From NCBI GenBank assembly GCA_964035795.1, contig OZ038324.1, positions 5,432,510-5,496,509 of the forward strand: DNA of 64,000 bases. The letters run 5' to 3'. Origin of the DNA: Pterobdella sp. o SKG-2022. Taxonomy: Eukaryota; Annelida; Clitellata; Hirudinida; Piscicolidae. The notes under the pieces are model-generated. The model searched no databases. It was not told where the DNA came from and worked only from the letters and a program-made list of their open reading frames with translations. Below, one piece after another: positions 11,501-22,970 of this stretch (the first letter of the stretch is position 1; every line of letters starts with the position of its first letter). The translations under genes and the position numbers were made by a program.

Positions 11501-14500
11501 AACACACACATACATACATAACACAGGCACATACGGTAGTCTGATTGTATAAAATGAAGTTCTTTAACGTGAGAGAATAGTATTTCCACTAGTATATAAC
11601 ACACGCTAATTTATGCTTCAATCTTGCCTTATAGTTTATCTTTGATATGCTAATTTTTATCACTGCAAACTTTTTGTATGTTACTGTGAAAATTTTGCGC
11701 AAGAGATTGGAAATATACTTTCAATATCGAATATTATAAATACAAAATTGAATATCTAAAATAAAATTTAAAAATTTTTTATAAAAATAAATAGTCTTGA
11801 ATAAAATTTCACTCTAAAACTCCAGTTTTGTTTGGAATATAGTTCGATGTAATTTTCAAAAATTTCTTGAAATTTCATCTTAGCACCATAATACAAACTG
11901 TATGAAAACAGCTTTGGAGCTAATCAATACCATAAGTTAAAAAAATATGCAAAACCATAATACAAGATAGATGCACGAAAGAAAAATAGTTTTTTCCATA
12001 ACCATCTTAAAAATGCTACACGATAATCTTGAACATCATCACAATATAGCATAAGAAAATCTGTACTCATTAACCCTCTTCTGCAAGATTTACTAAGATA
12101 CGAAAAAATGCTTGAAAGATTGTTGAGGGAATTGAAAGATGTTAATGACCACCAGTCTAGGTGATAACAAATGATTATGCATAAAATTGTGAACATACGG
12201 CACTCATTATGCAACAACATTGTGTGGGATGTGAGTGGATCAACAGGTGCATAAACAAATTAGGAAAAAAATTTATTACAAATAAATTTTTTAGAGTTTC
12301 AATATTTTGTATTGTATTTTTTAATGATTTACATCTAAATTTATATTCCAACAAAGAAGATTAAATAAATATTAATATCGAAACTATTTGTGATATTTGT
12401 GTGTTAATGTTTAGAAGTAATATTGTGGATTTACATAGCCTCGAGATCGCAAATGAGGCGCAAAACCCAATAATAGGTCATTGATGGAAGAATGAAGATG
12501 GACTATGCAATTGATTAAAAATAACAAGGAAAATAATATCTATAATGATTTAGAAAAAATAATTCTTTATATCTTTAAGAACCAAGCGCTGAATGTGGAA
12601 AATAAAAGCGCTGAGAAGAAATTGACACTCATAACCACTCACCCACATTGCCTGATGGCATACTTGAAAAAGAAGATTGTGAATTCCTTTGAGAACTGAT
12701 TGGGGTAATGTTTTCCATAGGAAAGAACATATAATTCCTATGTTTGGCGATTATATAGTCCTGTATAACTGATGTTACCATAAGGGGCAATAATGAGGTA
12801 AGATGATAATGATATTGGTGAATATAATTTAATAGAATTAATATAGTCAGAAACCCCTTGAAAATAAAGGAGAAACCCTGACTATAAATTGTTGCGATGT
12901 TAAGGTAGTATGGATGAATTTTTAACCAATGGACTTATTGATTAAGCAACAAAGATACATGAACATGGTTGAACTCTGCAGTAGTTTGAATGTAGAAAAA
13001 GTAAAAACCTTTAAAACTCAATATTATTTAATTTATTATTGAAACAAATAATGAAAGATTCTTTTAGCTAAATACCATTGGAAGCTGTTACAAAAATGAA
13101 CAAAAATACAGTTCAAATTGTAAACAAAATAAATTCAACAAAAATTATTTCTTTTTAAATATCAATATTACCTAAAAATTGAATAAAATTACATTTTGAA
13201 AAATAAAGGGGTTTTTCACCAAAAATTTTGAATAGAACAACTCAAAATTTTGTACCCAAGTATAGTTATTCTTTAAGAATTCATAAAAATATGAAATAAT
13301 TAACTTTGAAAACAAAAAAAATTATTTAAAAATAAACAACTTTTTCATAATAAGTCAGATTTTAAAAATTTATCAAATTAAGCATAAATATAACCAATAA
13401 CAACACCAATTCTGAATAAAGCAATCAAACCCCTTAAAAACTGCTTACACCACAAAAACAAGAACAACCCAGATAGAGAAACAATTATAAGACTCAAACT
13501 CACCCCAATTTCATGATGCTATTGCTGTTACTTTGCAAACTCGGTCCTGTGGAAGGAAATTTATTTTTATTGATTCATTTTTAAGGCAAAGTTTGTAAAC
13601 TAAGTTTGCTGTATAAGCACCAATAGTAGTAATAAAATATGGTGTTTTAAAATGATGTATGAATCAAACCTGAAAAATTAATTTTGAAAATCAACTAGTG
13701 TCAATGTATCAAAAAAATAACTCAAGTTTGATCAACATATGATAATCAAGAAATCAAGTTCTTTTATAGTTGTTTTTCTTTGCAAGGGGTACTCTTTTGA
13801 AAGTTTATTACAGTCAGCTTTTAAACTTTAAGTGATTGAGAAAACATAAGAAAGGTTAGACTTATCGAAAATTGAAGCCAATTACAGTAAATTTATTAAC
13901 AATTAATTTTATTAAAATATAGTAAAATTCTAAAAACTTATATAAAAATAATTGTGCCTTAATAAACTGAAGTTTCTTAATTCAGCAACAATAAAACCTT
14001 TTATAGCATGAAGGTTCTTGAACACATCAATGAAATCAGAGATAATTCAAATTAAACACCTGACTGAACAAAACACACTTTTCAAAGTCACTCACTCAAT
14101 CCATTGAAGTATAAGAACTATATACTTACAAAAACAATTATATTGTTCAGTTGATGAAAGCTTCAATTTAAGTTTTTTGTTCTAAGCTAATTTAAAAACC
14201 AAAGATGTTATATAATAAAGCAAAAGCAACACTTTGAGGCTAATAAAGTCTTACCAGGGAAGGTAAGGGGTCTGATGTTATGTTGTTGTTGTCCAGGCAA
14301 CACAAACTGTTGATTCTGTTGTTGATTTGGTCCTGGCATCATCACATGTTGTTGAAGGTTTTGTTGTTGTTGTGTGTATGATTGTTGTTGTTGCTGAGGT
14401 TGGGGGAGTGTAAGATGCGGGACTTGTTGTTGTTGAGAGTAAGTAGGTTGTTGTTGTTGTTGGTACAAAGTTGTTTGCCCAGGCATAATTGCTTGTTGTC

Positions 14501-15356
14501 CATATGCAATGTTTGCTTGTTGAGCAACAAGTTGAGTTCCTGCATAAGTTGGAGTTTGCAATAATTGTTGTTGTTGACCTACTTGTTGTTGTTGACCCAA
14601 TTGTTGTTGTGGTGTTATTTGTTGATTTTGCAATGTATATTGTGTAAGTTGAGTTGCTTGTTGTGATATGCCTGTCTGGGGTGATTGTTGGTAAGCTACT
14701 GCTACTCCATATTGCTGCTGTTGAGGAGTATATGCAGCTTGTGGCATAGTTGTAGCAGCTACATGGCCCGTGTTATAAACTGTTTGTTGCTGTGTATAAG
14801 CACCAGCATTTTGCTGTGTGCCCACTTGCTGATATGAAACAGTTTGGAGAGTTGAATAAATCTGCTGTCCAGCTGCAGCAACAGGATACTCTGCCAACAC
14901 TTGTTGTTGATTTGAAGCTCCAGCCATGGCTATTCCAGTGGATTGGGCTGCGTAGTGGGTAGCTGGTTGGACTTCATATTGGTAACTAGGAATAGCATAA
15001 GTTGTTCCTGAAGCTGATTGCTAAATATGAAAAAGAAGTCTTTAATATAAGTCATGATTGAAAATTATTGAAAAGCAAACCTCAAATGTATAATTTGGCT
15101 GAACATAAGCCGTTTCTGTTGTCTGAGCATACCCTGTGTAACCAGCATAACTGTTTTTGGAATATAATATTGTTTGAAAATAAATCAAAACACGATTAAT
15201 AGAAATGAAGAGAATCACGTTCCAACCTTGCCGGAGAAGCCACAACTGCCGGAGTCGCTACGTAAATATACTCTGGCAAAATATTTTAATATAAAATTAA
15301 AACAATTTAACTTAAAATTTAATAATAAACAACAGACACTTACGTTGTTCGGCCAT
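8514..15356 (-). CDS. FET-family RNA-binding protein (FUS/EWS/TAF15 type)
   Basis: Fifteen exons on the minus strand: 15356-15344, 15272-15227, 15150-15081, 15020-14255, 13546-13504, 12695-12643, 10567-10337, 10157-10093, 9898-9769, 9614-9537, 9464-9444, 9362-9332, 9274-9204, 9104-8786 and 8550-8514. They sum to 1974 nt, 657 aa. Residues about 40-300 are a Gln/Tyr/Pro-rich prion-like region. Residues about 400-495 are an RRM with RNP2 IFIQGL, the FET form, and RGEATIGY at RNP1. Residues about 506-537 are a RanBP2 zinc finger (DWVCVN, then NNQNFSWRLECNRCKAPK). The C-terminus ends RMDRRMGRPY, like the FUS end. RGG repeats are fewer than in vertebrates. Family members bind RNA and act in transcription and splicing in the nucleus. 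Several exons are tiny (13, 21, 31 and 37 nt). The 12695-12643 and 13546-13504 exons lie in low-complexity code and are the least certain. Confidence 0.9.
10568..12642 (-). other. Large intron of the FET gene
   Basis: This 2.1-kb intron is AT-rich. It contains a degenerate ACATACATA / CACACATAC tract near 11480-11540. Short reading frames in it show no coding character. Confidence 0.6.
13846..13880 (+). repeat. Short palindromic repeat, copy 2 (degenerate)
   Basis: CATAAGAAAGGTTAGACTT, then ATCGAAAATTG. It preserves the CTTATCGAAAAT core. It lies in a FET gene intron. Confidence 0.5.
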
Positions 15357-15645
15357 ATTTATTAATTAGCAATGAATAACAAAGAACGCGAAGAGATAAA
15401 TATCGATTTGCATTGAGAATAAATTGGATAATTTATTATGCTTTAAAACTTTTCAGTAATTGAAAATTTATTTATTTTTAAAACGACGTCATAAAATTTG
15501 AAAACTTGGCAGTTGATATCTAGTGTTTTGAATGCTCAATTAAATGAAACGAAGCGATTCTGTTTATTTATGAAATAACAATAAATAAACCTATTTGAAT
15601 ACAAAATTGTTGATGAAATTTTAGAAATTTTTTTTTTAAAGAACG
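15357..15645. promoter_or_regulatory. Head-to-head promoter, FET gene and tektin-3
   Basis: Only 289 bp separate the two divergent start codons, so both promoters and 5' UTRs must fit here unless there are upstream noncoding exons. A CRE-like GACGTCAT lies at about 15484-15492. No clear TATA box or RFX X-box was found by eye. Confidence 0.55.
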
Positions 15646-18600
15646 ATGACGACTTGCGGAGTGAACAAAGGTGCAAATGCCCGGTACATGGCAGGTCCCA
15701 ACATCGAGGGTTGCCAACCATCTACTTTTTTACCTTCCATCGCTACTGCCGAAAATAACTATGCACCGTTTGACACATATCCGAATCCTCGACCACTGAA
15801 ACGAGCTCAAGTTACTCTTCCATGGAAGGCTAATTCTTACTATGGAGTGTGCAAGGCTGAACCCTCAAGAGCTTGTTGTGAAAGCATGCCTACTCCAGAA
15901 TCCAACGTCAACAAACTGCGGTATTTAGATTCAATAAAAATTCCTCCTATATTTTCTTCAGCCAGAAATGCCTTAAATACTCGTTATTCGAAACGAGACT
16001 GGTGCCTTTCCAACCAATGCAACTATCAATCTTCTAATAGAGTACACACTTTTTATTTGAATTTTAATAACTTATTCATTCATTTTTCATAAAAACCAAC
16101 GGAAGTTTTGCGATATTTTCAGGTAAGGTGTGCATCGGAATTTCTCCGCAACCACAGTCTGAGGTTGGCCAGCGAGTTGGAAGAACGGAACAAACAAGGA
16201 CAACATGACTCAAGCAAAAAACTCGGTTCAATTTTTAAACTTATGCTTCAATTTTCAATTTAATATTAGAATTAATATTTATTTATTTTAATTTCTAAAT
16301 TAATAATTCACTGCACATATAAATTTAATCATATCGTTTGTTGAAATTATGTTTTAAGAATTATTAATACCTCAAGGTGTAAGAATAAATGACACGAAAT
16401 ATTGGAAATGTGAGTTACAAGCAGAAATGGATCGAATGATAAATGAGATCGAAGCACTTTTAAAATCAAGGTTTGATCACTATTCACCACTTTTCATCCA
16501 ATATAAAATACAGGCACTTCGCGCTTATTCAAAAAGTATTGAATAGCGAGCCTATAGTTGATGAACCAATCATAGAATTTTTTAAAAATTGTGAAAGTAC
16601 TGAAATAATCATTTTTAGAAGTTTTATGAAAAAAAACCTAACATTTTTCAACTAACAAAGTTTTTTGTACAATCCGTGGATATTTAAACATTATGATACA
16701 TGAATATTTTCAAGAAAATAAAACTAACAGTTTTCAAAGCCTATGATTGGTCCATATAAAACAGCTTTGTGCTGCTTGGAACTTCTTTAATATAAAATAG
16801 CTATTTCAACGATTTCATATGAACAACAAAAACAGTACGTATACTACGTTATATATATATGCTCTCATTATAAAAATAAGTTTTTATCAAAATGAAATTC
16901 TGCAGAAACTGCTTAGACAGAGAGATAAAAGAACTGAACAACACACTGTACATAGACCAAGAAATACTTTATAACAGGGAGAAAAGACCTGGGATCGAAC
17001 TGACGCACGATGAAGTGGAAGGAAAAGTTATCAAGGTTTCCCATCTATCTAAAACTATAAAAAGAAATATTTTTCGTTTTTAAATGGTATAGAAACCGGA
17101 AAATGCTTGGGATTTTTTCATATTTTAAAATTAGTTTATAGCAATTGTAATATTTAAAAAACTTGTGACACGATCTTCCATCGTCATTTTACATTGGTTA
17201 TTACAAACTAATAGAATACTTCTATTTATGGATTCAATGCTTGTGAACCTCTGTCGTTTCATAATGATATAGCGACAAGAATATCAAAGCATAAAAATTC
17301 GAATTTGAATGAGTAAAGACTTCAATTTAAAGAAACACTAGGAAAATTGTATTTTGAAAGAAGCTTTCTGTTCTCTTCAAATTGAATATAATTTCAAAGC
17401 TCTTATTTATTGTGATTGAAGTATCAAACGTGGTAAAAATATAACACAAAGATATTTATTAATGACTGATGGAGACAAATAATGAATAAAACTTGCAGGA
17501 GATTTGCCTTGTGAAGTCAGTGCAACATGAGATGAAGATTCTAATGGAAGAGATCATCGCACAAACTGCGTCAGTCCCTTTCATTGCTTCTAGTGGTTTC
17601 TTTGTAAAACTAGATATTTGTAATAACAAAAATAACAATTACGTGAATGTGTGCAATTAAAACAACTGATTGTTTTGAAGTTTATTTTTATTAACTTAGG
17701 GTCTTATACATAGAAAAGCATTGATGAAATTAAATGTTTAATCTTTCAGGGTATCCAGGGCAGCACTGCATGAGCTGGAAAAAGATTCGGAAGATAAATA
17801 CAAAGCATTGAAGATAGACAACAAAGCCTTTAGCCTCAACAACACTTCCAGAGGAATCCAGTTTTACGACTGTGTTGAGAGGGTCGACAATACGTTAGTA
17901 TATACAAACATACATTTGCTTTTGGTAATATATAACGATCATAGAACATCATTGCTATTGTTATGTAATGATTAACTAAAATAGCCTATTAACAAAAACG
18001 ATTTGAATCAAACACTTATTAACTGAATAATAATACGAAGCTTTTCATGAGTTGAACTCATATCATCAAGTATACAAACTTTGTAAACTTGATAAGTTTG
18101 TATACTTGATAATGTGAGTTAAACTTACGAAAAGCTTCGTATTATTATTCAGTTAATAAAAGTGTTTGATTTAAATCGTTTATATAATGATGAATGAAAG
18201 GTTCCAAGTTATGTACTTGGGAAAAAAAGTTTTTTGCTTTGAAAATATAACTAGTTTTCATCAATTTATCGTATTTTCACTGTTATTAGTTATTAATACT
18301 AATATTATAAAGTTGTTTAGACTTCTTTAAAACTCCTATCGACAGTCTAAGCGTGCCAGAAACTTGGGCCAAGTTCACAGACGACAACATCAAGAAATCC
18401 ATGGGAGAAAGGAAACTTTCAAGAGATCTGAGAAACAAAGTAAGAGAAATGCTTGAAGTTATTGCAGAGAAGCTAATCACTGCGTGGAATGAGGTCAATG
18501 CAGCTTTATCGAACCACGTGGAAGAAATGCATAAAACCAAGTATAAACTACAGGCCCACTTGGCTAAGGTAGGGTGAAAGTATACAGTTTGTGAGTGATG

Positions 18601-19365
18601 AAACATATTAAGAAACTTATTCTCAACTAAATTAGCCGATTAAAAAAAACGATTTGAACTTTTTAGTTTATTGTACCTCAATTCCATAAACATTTTAATT
18701 AAAATATTTTGCTAAAATGAGCTACTTTACTTACATCCACTCGACACACTAATAGATACTAGAAGAGATATTCGAGATGGAGAAGACGATAGAGATGTTG
18801 AAGAGGAACATAGAGAACAAAGCCCCTTACATGAAAGTGGCGCAAACCCGGATTGAGGGAAGGCTGCACCGGCCCAACATGGAAAACACCAGAGATCATG
18901 CACAAAACAGGTAAACCTCAGTTTTTGTTGAAGAAATTGTTATAAAATTATTTGGTTGATTGAAAATTCAGCCAATTTTGAAATTTATTTTGATTAAAAA
19001 AACCGAATTTAAAAACTGTTGGTTGTCGCAAAATTTTTATGAATTGAAACCTAATTTAAAACATGTCCAAAAATATTTCAAGCAGTTATATTTGGCATGT
19101 TTTCTCACTAAAAATAAATTCCTCTAATACATCAACTTATAAATTCTGCAGAATAACCGAAGAAGTGTATGAAGTATGCGAGACGATAGACATGTTGAAA
19201 GCCAAGCTGAGGGAGACAGAAAACGCCCTGCAGCAACTGCTGCGAACAAAGACATCTCTGGAGCAAGATTTGGATAATAAGCTAAAAAGCATCTACATTG
19301 ACCGCGAAAAGAACCTTGGCTTGAGAAAGTCTTACCCCCTGGTGTCCAAGACCATCTGTTATTGA
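15646..19365 (+). CDS. TEKT3: Tektin-3, ciliary microtubule inner filament protein
   Basis: Nine exons in phase: 15646-16041, 16123-16225, 16377-16470, 16906-17035, 17499-17569, 17750-17893, 18346-18568, 18756-18910 and 19152-19365. They total 1530 nt, 509 aa (human TEKT3 is 490). The chain is alpha-helical. Recognised stretches include DSSKKLG, YWKCELQAEMDRM, REKRPGIELTHDEVE, VPETWAKFTDDNI and KVAQTRIEGR. The tektin nonapeptide (usually RPNVELCRD) appears as RPNMENTRD at about residues 429-437. The C-terminus, NLGLRKSYPLVS, matches the TEKT3/TEKT5 tail. Tektins line the A-tubule of axonemal doublets. The Pro-rich N-terminus (FLPSIATAENNY, LPWKANSYYGV) favours tektin-3 over tektin-1, -2 or -4. 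Poly(A) signals lie at 19534-19539 and 19553-19558. TEKT5 is the main alternative name. Confidence 0.92.
16511..16795 (+). repeat. 280-bp dispersed repeat, copy 1
   Basis: This lies in tektin-3 intron 3 and matches the reverse complement of 62705-62983 across its length with scattered substitutions. Shared blocks include AAGTATTGAATAGCGAGCC, CCTATGATTGGTCCATATA and GGAACTTCTTTAAT. The left end carries ATGAACCAATCATAG and the right end CTATGATTGGTCCAT, so the element has internal inverted CCAAT-type motifs. Confidence 0.8.
17996..18181. repeat. Fold-back element (long inverted repeat)
   Basis: The two arms, each about 92 bp, are near-perfect inverted copies meeting at about 18088, with almost no loop. 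Each arm runs AAACGATTT, CAAACACTT, TTAACTGAATAATAATACG, AAGCTTTTC, then the segment CATCAAGTATACAAAC. It sits in tektin-3 intron 6. It looks like a MITE or other fold-back transposon copy. Confidence 0.85.
18632..18667 (+). repeat. Partial copy of the fold-back flank
   Basis: AAATTAGCCGATTAA followed by AACGATTTGAAC resembles 17979-18007 at the left edge of the fold-back. It sits in the next tektin-3 intron and is a likely truncated relative. Confidence 0.4.
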
Positions 19366-19520
19366 TGCCTTATGGGATTTTGGAGTTGAATGTGAACATT
19401 TATATAAAAAAACTAGATTTAAATATAAACAATTTGAATTTAAACACTTTTTAAACATTGTTTGTTCAGCGCCAAGTCTTAAATACAAAAATAAGTTTGT
19501 TTTTTTTCTTTGAAAAATAG

Positions 19521-19558
19521 TTTATTTTTAACAAATAAAGTATTACAACAAACAATAA
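19521..19558. other. Poly(A) signals at the tektin-3 / small membrane gene junction
   Basis: AATAAA occurs at 19534-19539 and 19553-19558 on + for tektin-3. TTTATT at about 19521-19526 reads AATAAA on - for the convergent small gene, whose stop codon is at 19737-19735. Confidence 0.5.
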
Positions 19559-19734
19559 AGTATAGATGCATCTTTCTAACTTATTCAAAATAATATTTGT
19601 ACAGTTCTTACTATTCATAATTTATTGATATGAAAATTAGGTTTCTATTACCATAACTATTTTTATTATCAAAACTACTATTTTTATTATTAATATTATC
19701 TTATATATTACATATATTTTCAGTGATTTTAAGG

Positions 19735-22575
19735 CTAATCTAATAGCCATTCTGGTTTTTCTATCGACTGTTTTGTCGGCTGCTCTTTTGGCTGCTCTTT
19801 GGGATGCACTTTCTTCTTGTTTTTCAAAATCAAGAAAGCTTTTTTTCTCATTATTTTTTGGGGTCTGCCTGTGATACTGTGTGAGAGTGTTGTTTGATCA
19901 AGTTTGGAGAAAAGTTTTTTGTTATATTGTTAGTTGTTAAAATTTAACTATGAATTTTTTTAAAACTTCAAATGCATTTATAAAGAAAATAGCTATAATT
20001 CTCATTGTGTGAGTGCTTAACATAATGATAATAATAATAATAATGGGGATAGTAAATAAAATAAAGAAACAAAAAACATAAAATAAGTAACAAAATAAAA
20101 TTATAATAACAACAATATTAAAAATAAAAACATAATAATAATAAGAATACAGAAGCACAAGGGTGGTGACGTTGATGGCGAAGATGAACACCGGAATGAA
20201 CTTCATGTAGTTTTCAAGAACTTAAAAAATAAATTATTATTATTTTTATTATTACTACTATTATTATTATTATATTTGATATTTTCACTTTTAATCACCA
20301 TACCGTGAAAACTTTTTTATTTTTTATTACCATCAAGCATCATTTTTATCCAGTATTCATATCGCTAACTTGAAAAGTTTTATTCTATTATTTTCAATTA
20401 ATTTTCTTTGTCAACTACTCTATTTAAAACTTAAATCAGTTTTTCATTTTTACCAATTTTTAATGTTTATTTTCATCGCCAACTGCATGCAGCGAAATTA
20501 TCAATTTTTTAATATCCTCAGCTTGAAACTAATAATTAAATTGATTTCTCAATTTATAATCTTCGTTGTAAATAAATCATATTTATTTTATTTGTTTTAT
20601 TATTTTTGTTTTCATGAAAAAAATCCTTACTTGACTTCTTGATCACTGGCTTCGCATTGGCTAAAAATAATACCAATGTTAAGCTAAAAATAAAATTGAT
20701 TTTTCTAAATAATAGTATAATTAGCAATACACAAAAAATTTCATAATATAATTATCAAATTATCTCAAGAGTGTCGAAATTTGGCAAAGCTATGGGAGCG
20801 AAATTCTTTTACATTGTTTTTATTTATAGATTTATGATTGAATAAGAAACATACGGTCAAATCCCTTAATGGAAATTTCACATATAAATAGTCTGCCAAA
20901 GACATCCCCGTGAATGTCCAAATACCTTCATTATTTATATCATTATCTTAATATTATGGTCTGGAGTTTTCATTAACAAGAATGTTAATAATATAATTTT
21001 GATATTTCGAAGAATGAATACGAGCATTAGAATAAATGAATTTGGGTGTGAAACAGAGGGAAAAGTAGAAAAAAGATGACAATGATGAAGATGGATTAAT
21101 TTTTCAATTGAGAGATGAAATTTCTTAAGTAATTGAAAGTGAAGTAGTTGAAAATATTGAACTGGTCTCAGTTGTTGAAAATGGAGTGATCGAAGGAGTT
21201 GAAAAAAATAGGTTGATTTAGTTGAAGATGATGTTGAAAAAGTCGAAGAGGATGTTGTTGAGAGAATTGCACTGGGTTGAAAATGTTGTTGAGTGAGTCA
21301 AAGTAGTTGTATATGAAAAAGATATAAATAAATTTTACATAATTGAACGGCTAGAAAGGTTGGAGATAAAATTGGACGTGAAATGGTCAAGAAAGATAGA
21401 GTTCTTGATGAGGATGGTGAAGATGTCGGAATTGGTTTGAGATTCTTCGACTCTATTTCTCTTTTTTTGGAAGCCGAGTTTACCTAGATTAAATTTATTC
21501 TAACTTATTTCTACCTAAGGTGTTAACAGCAGCTTAGATTGTATCTAATTCGAAAAAGATTTTGCTAATCGCGGAAACATTATTGACCATGGAACAAAAA
21601 AAATAATAATAATAAATTGAAAAAAAACCTTGCAGAAAGATTGTTGCAGTTGAAACTAGAATAAGTATTGAAAGGGCAAGAGAAAGTATCAAGTCCATAC
21701 TCATTCCCTTTGTGAACCCTTGCTTCTAATTCGCACATGCAGCTATGTTTGGGGGTCAAAACGGATTTTTTTGCTGGCGTTGTGCACTTACGGGTATAAG
21801 CTGCACATTCGTGAATAATTTTAACGTCTGAAACTTCAAACAAAGACTCGAGATCAATATGAATACTGAATCTTTTGCCAAAAACTTCACACTTTTTTTC
21901 GTCACCATCTAATAATGTATGAAAAAATTTTTGCGTGTTGGCTACTTTCACGAGCGTTCGTACACCCTTTCCTGGTGGTTTAGTAGTGAAGTCGGTGTGG
22001 TGGTTTAATGGTGAGGAGAGTGTGGTGGTTCAATGGTGCAAAGAAAAGTGAAATGGTGTGGTATGTTAGTAAGATTGTGTGTAATGGTTTAATATTAATG
22101 ACGGTAAAATGGTGGGGCATGGTCATAGAGGAGTGTGGTTTGGTGAGATAATATGAAAATGCGGCAGTGGGATGGGGGTTAGTGAGATGCCAAATGATGC
22201 ACTATTATTTTGAAGTTTGTATACTTTACTTGATAATCTGAGTTTGCTTCAAGAAAGTTTTTGTGTTTAATTGAAAATTTTTTGGTTTGAGTTGTTTTCG
22301 TGTATTGTTCAAGTGGTGTGACATGGTGATGGTTTTGTTGAAATTAGGAATGATATCAATGAATTGATATTAAAATTAAAAAAAGTTGAAAGGAAAAAAA
22401 ATCATTCTTAAAAATTAATTTATAAATGGATATTAATCTCAAGGATGATAGAATCAAATATATGAATATGTGGTGAGTTTTAGATGACTAAAGCTTAAAA
22501 TTTCAAAATAATAATATACAAACCAATCTGATAAAATGTAAAAAGCATAGTCAAAATTTTTATCATAAAAAACAT
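19735..22575 (-). CDS. Unrecognised 136-aa type I membrane protein
   Basis: Five minus-strand exons join in phase: 22575-22524, 21908-21792, 20660-20631, 20220-20151 and 19876-19735. They total 411 nt. The first exon is a signal peptide (MFFMIKILTMLFTFYQI). A short ectodomain of about 50 residues follows with two cysteines (EKKCEVFGKRF, IIHECAAYT). The fourth exon is a transmembrane helix (FIPVFIFAINVTTLVLL). The last exon is a basic cytoplasmic tail (RKKAF, LKNKKKVHPKEQPKEQP) ending EWLLD. Donors include a consensus GTAAGT after 21792. I do not recognise the family. It could be a rapidly evolving surface or secretory-pathway protein. It shares a promoter region with GNL1. The gene model is inference from splice phase and topology; expression is unproven. 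Confidence 0.55.
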
Positions 22576-22970
22576 TTTGGTTCTTGTGTATTTTTTAAAC
22601 GCTGACGTTAACGTTAACGTTAAAAACTTAAATATAAAAAAATTTGATGGTTTTAATTTTATTTATGTAATTATAAAAAAAGAAAATATTATGCAACATC
22701 CAATCTTTTTTAAATGGACAAGTTGTTTCACTTTTGTAACTAAAATCACTTAAAATTTTAGCAACCAATCAAAACACAGCAAAATATTAAGCTTCGTTTC
22801 GTTACTCCCTTCGCGTATAATTCTATATTAAACTATGAAATTCTTGTAAATATTCATAAAAAACAAAATTTCCAAATTAAAAGTAACATCAATTTTTGGC
22901 ATAAAAAACATAAAGCAAAAAGCTAGTCTAAATATTAAAATAATCCAAATCATCTATTTAAAAATTGGAA
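22576..22970. promoter_or_regulatory. Head-to-head promoter, small membrane gene and GNL1
   Basis: 395 bp separate the two divergent starts. It contains a CCAAT box (GCAACCAATC, about 22760-22770) and a triple ACGTTA tandem, TGACGTTAACGTTAACG, near 22604-22620, partly CRE-like and palindromic. Confidence 0.5.

Noticed and set aside
21080..21310. Repeated GTTGAAGATG-type segments
   Set aside because: Looks like a degenerate simple repeat in the intron of the small membrane gene; the frames are interrupted by stops.
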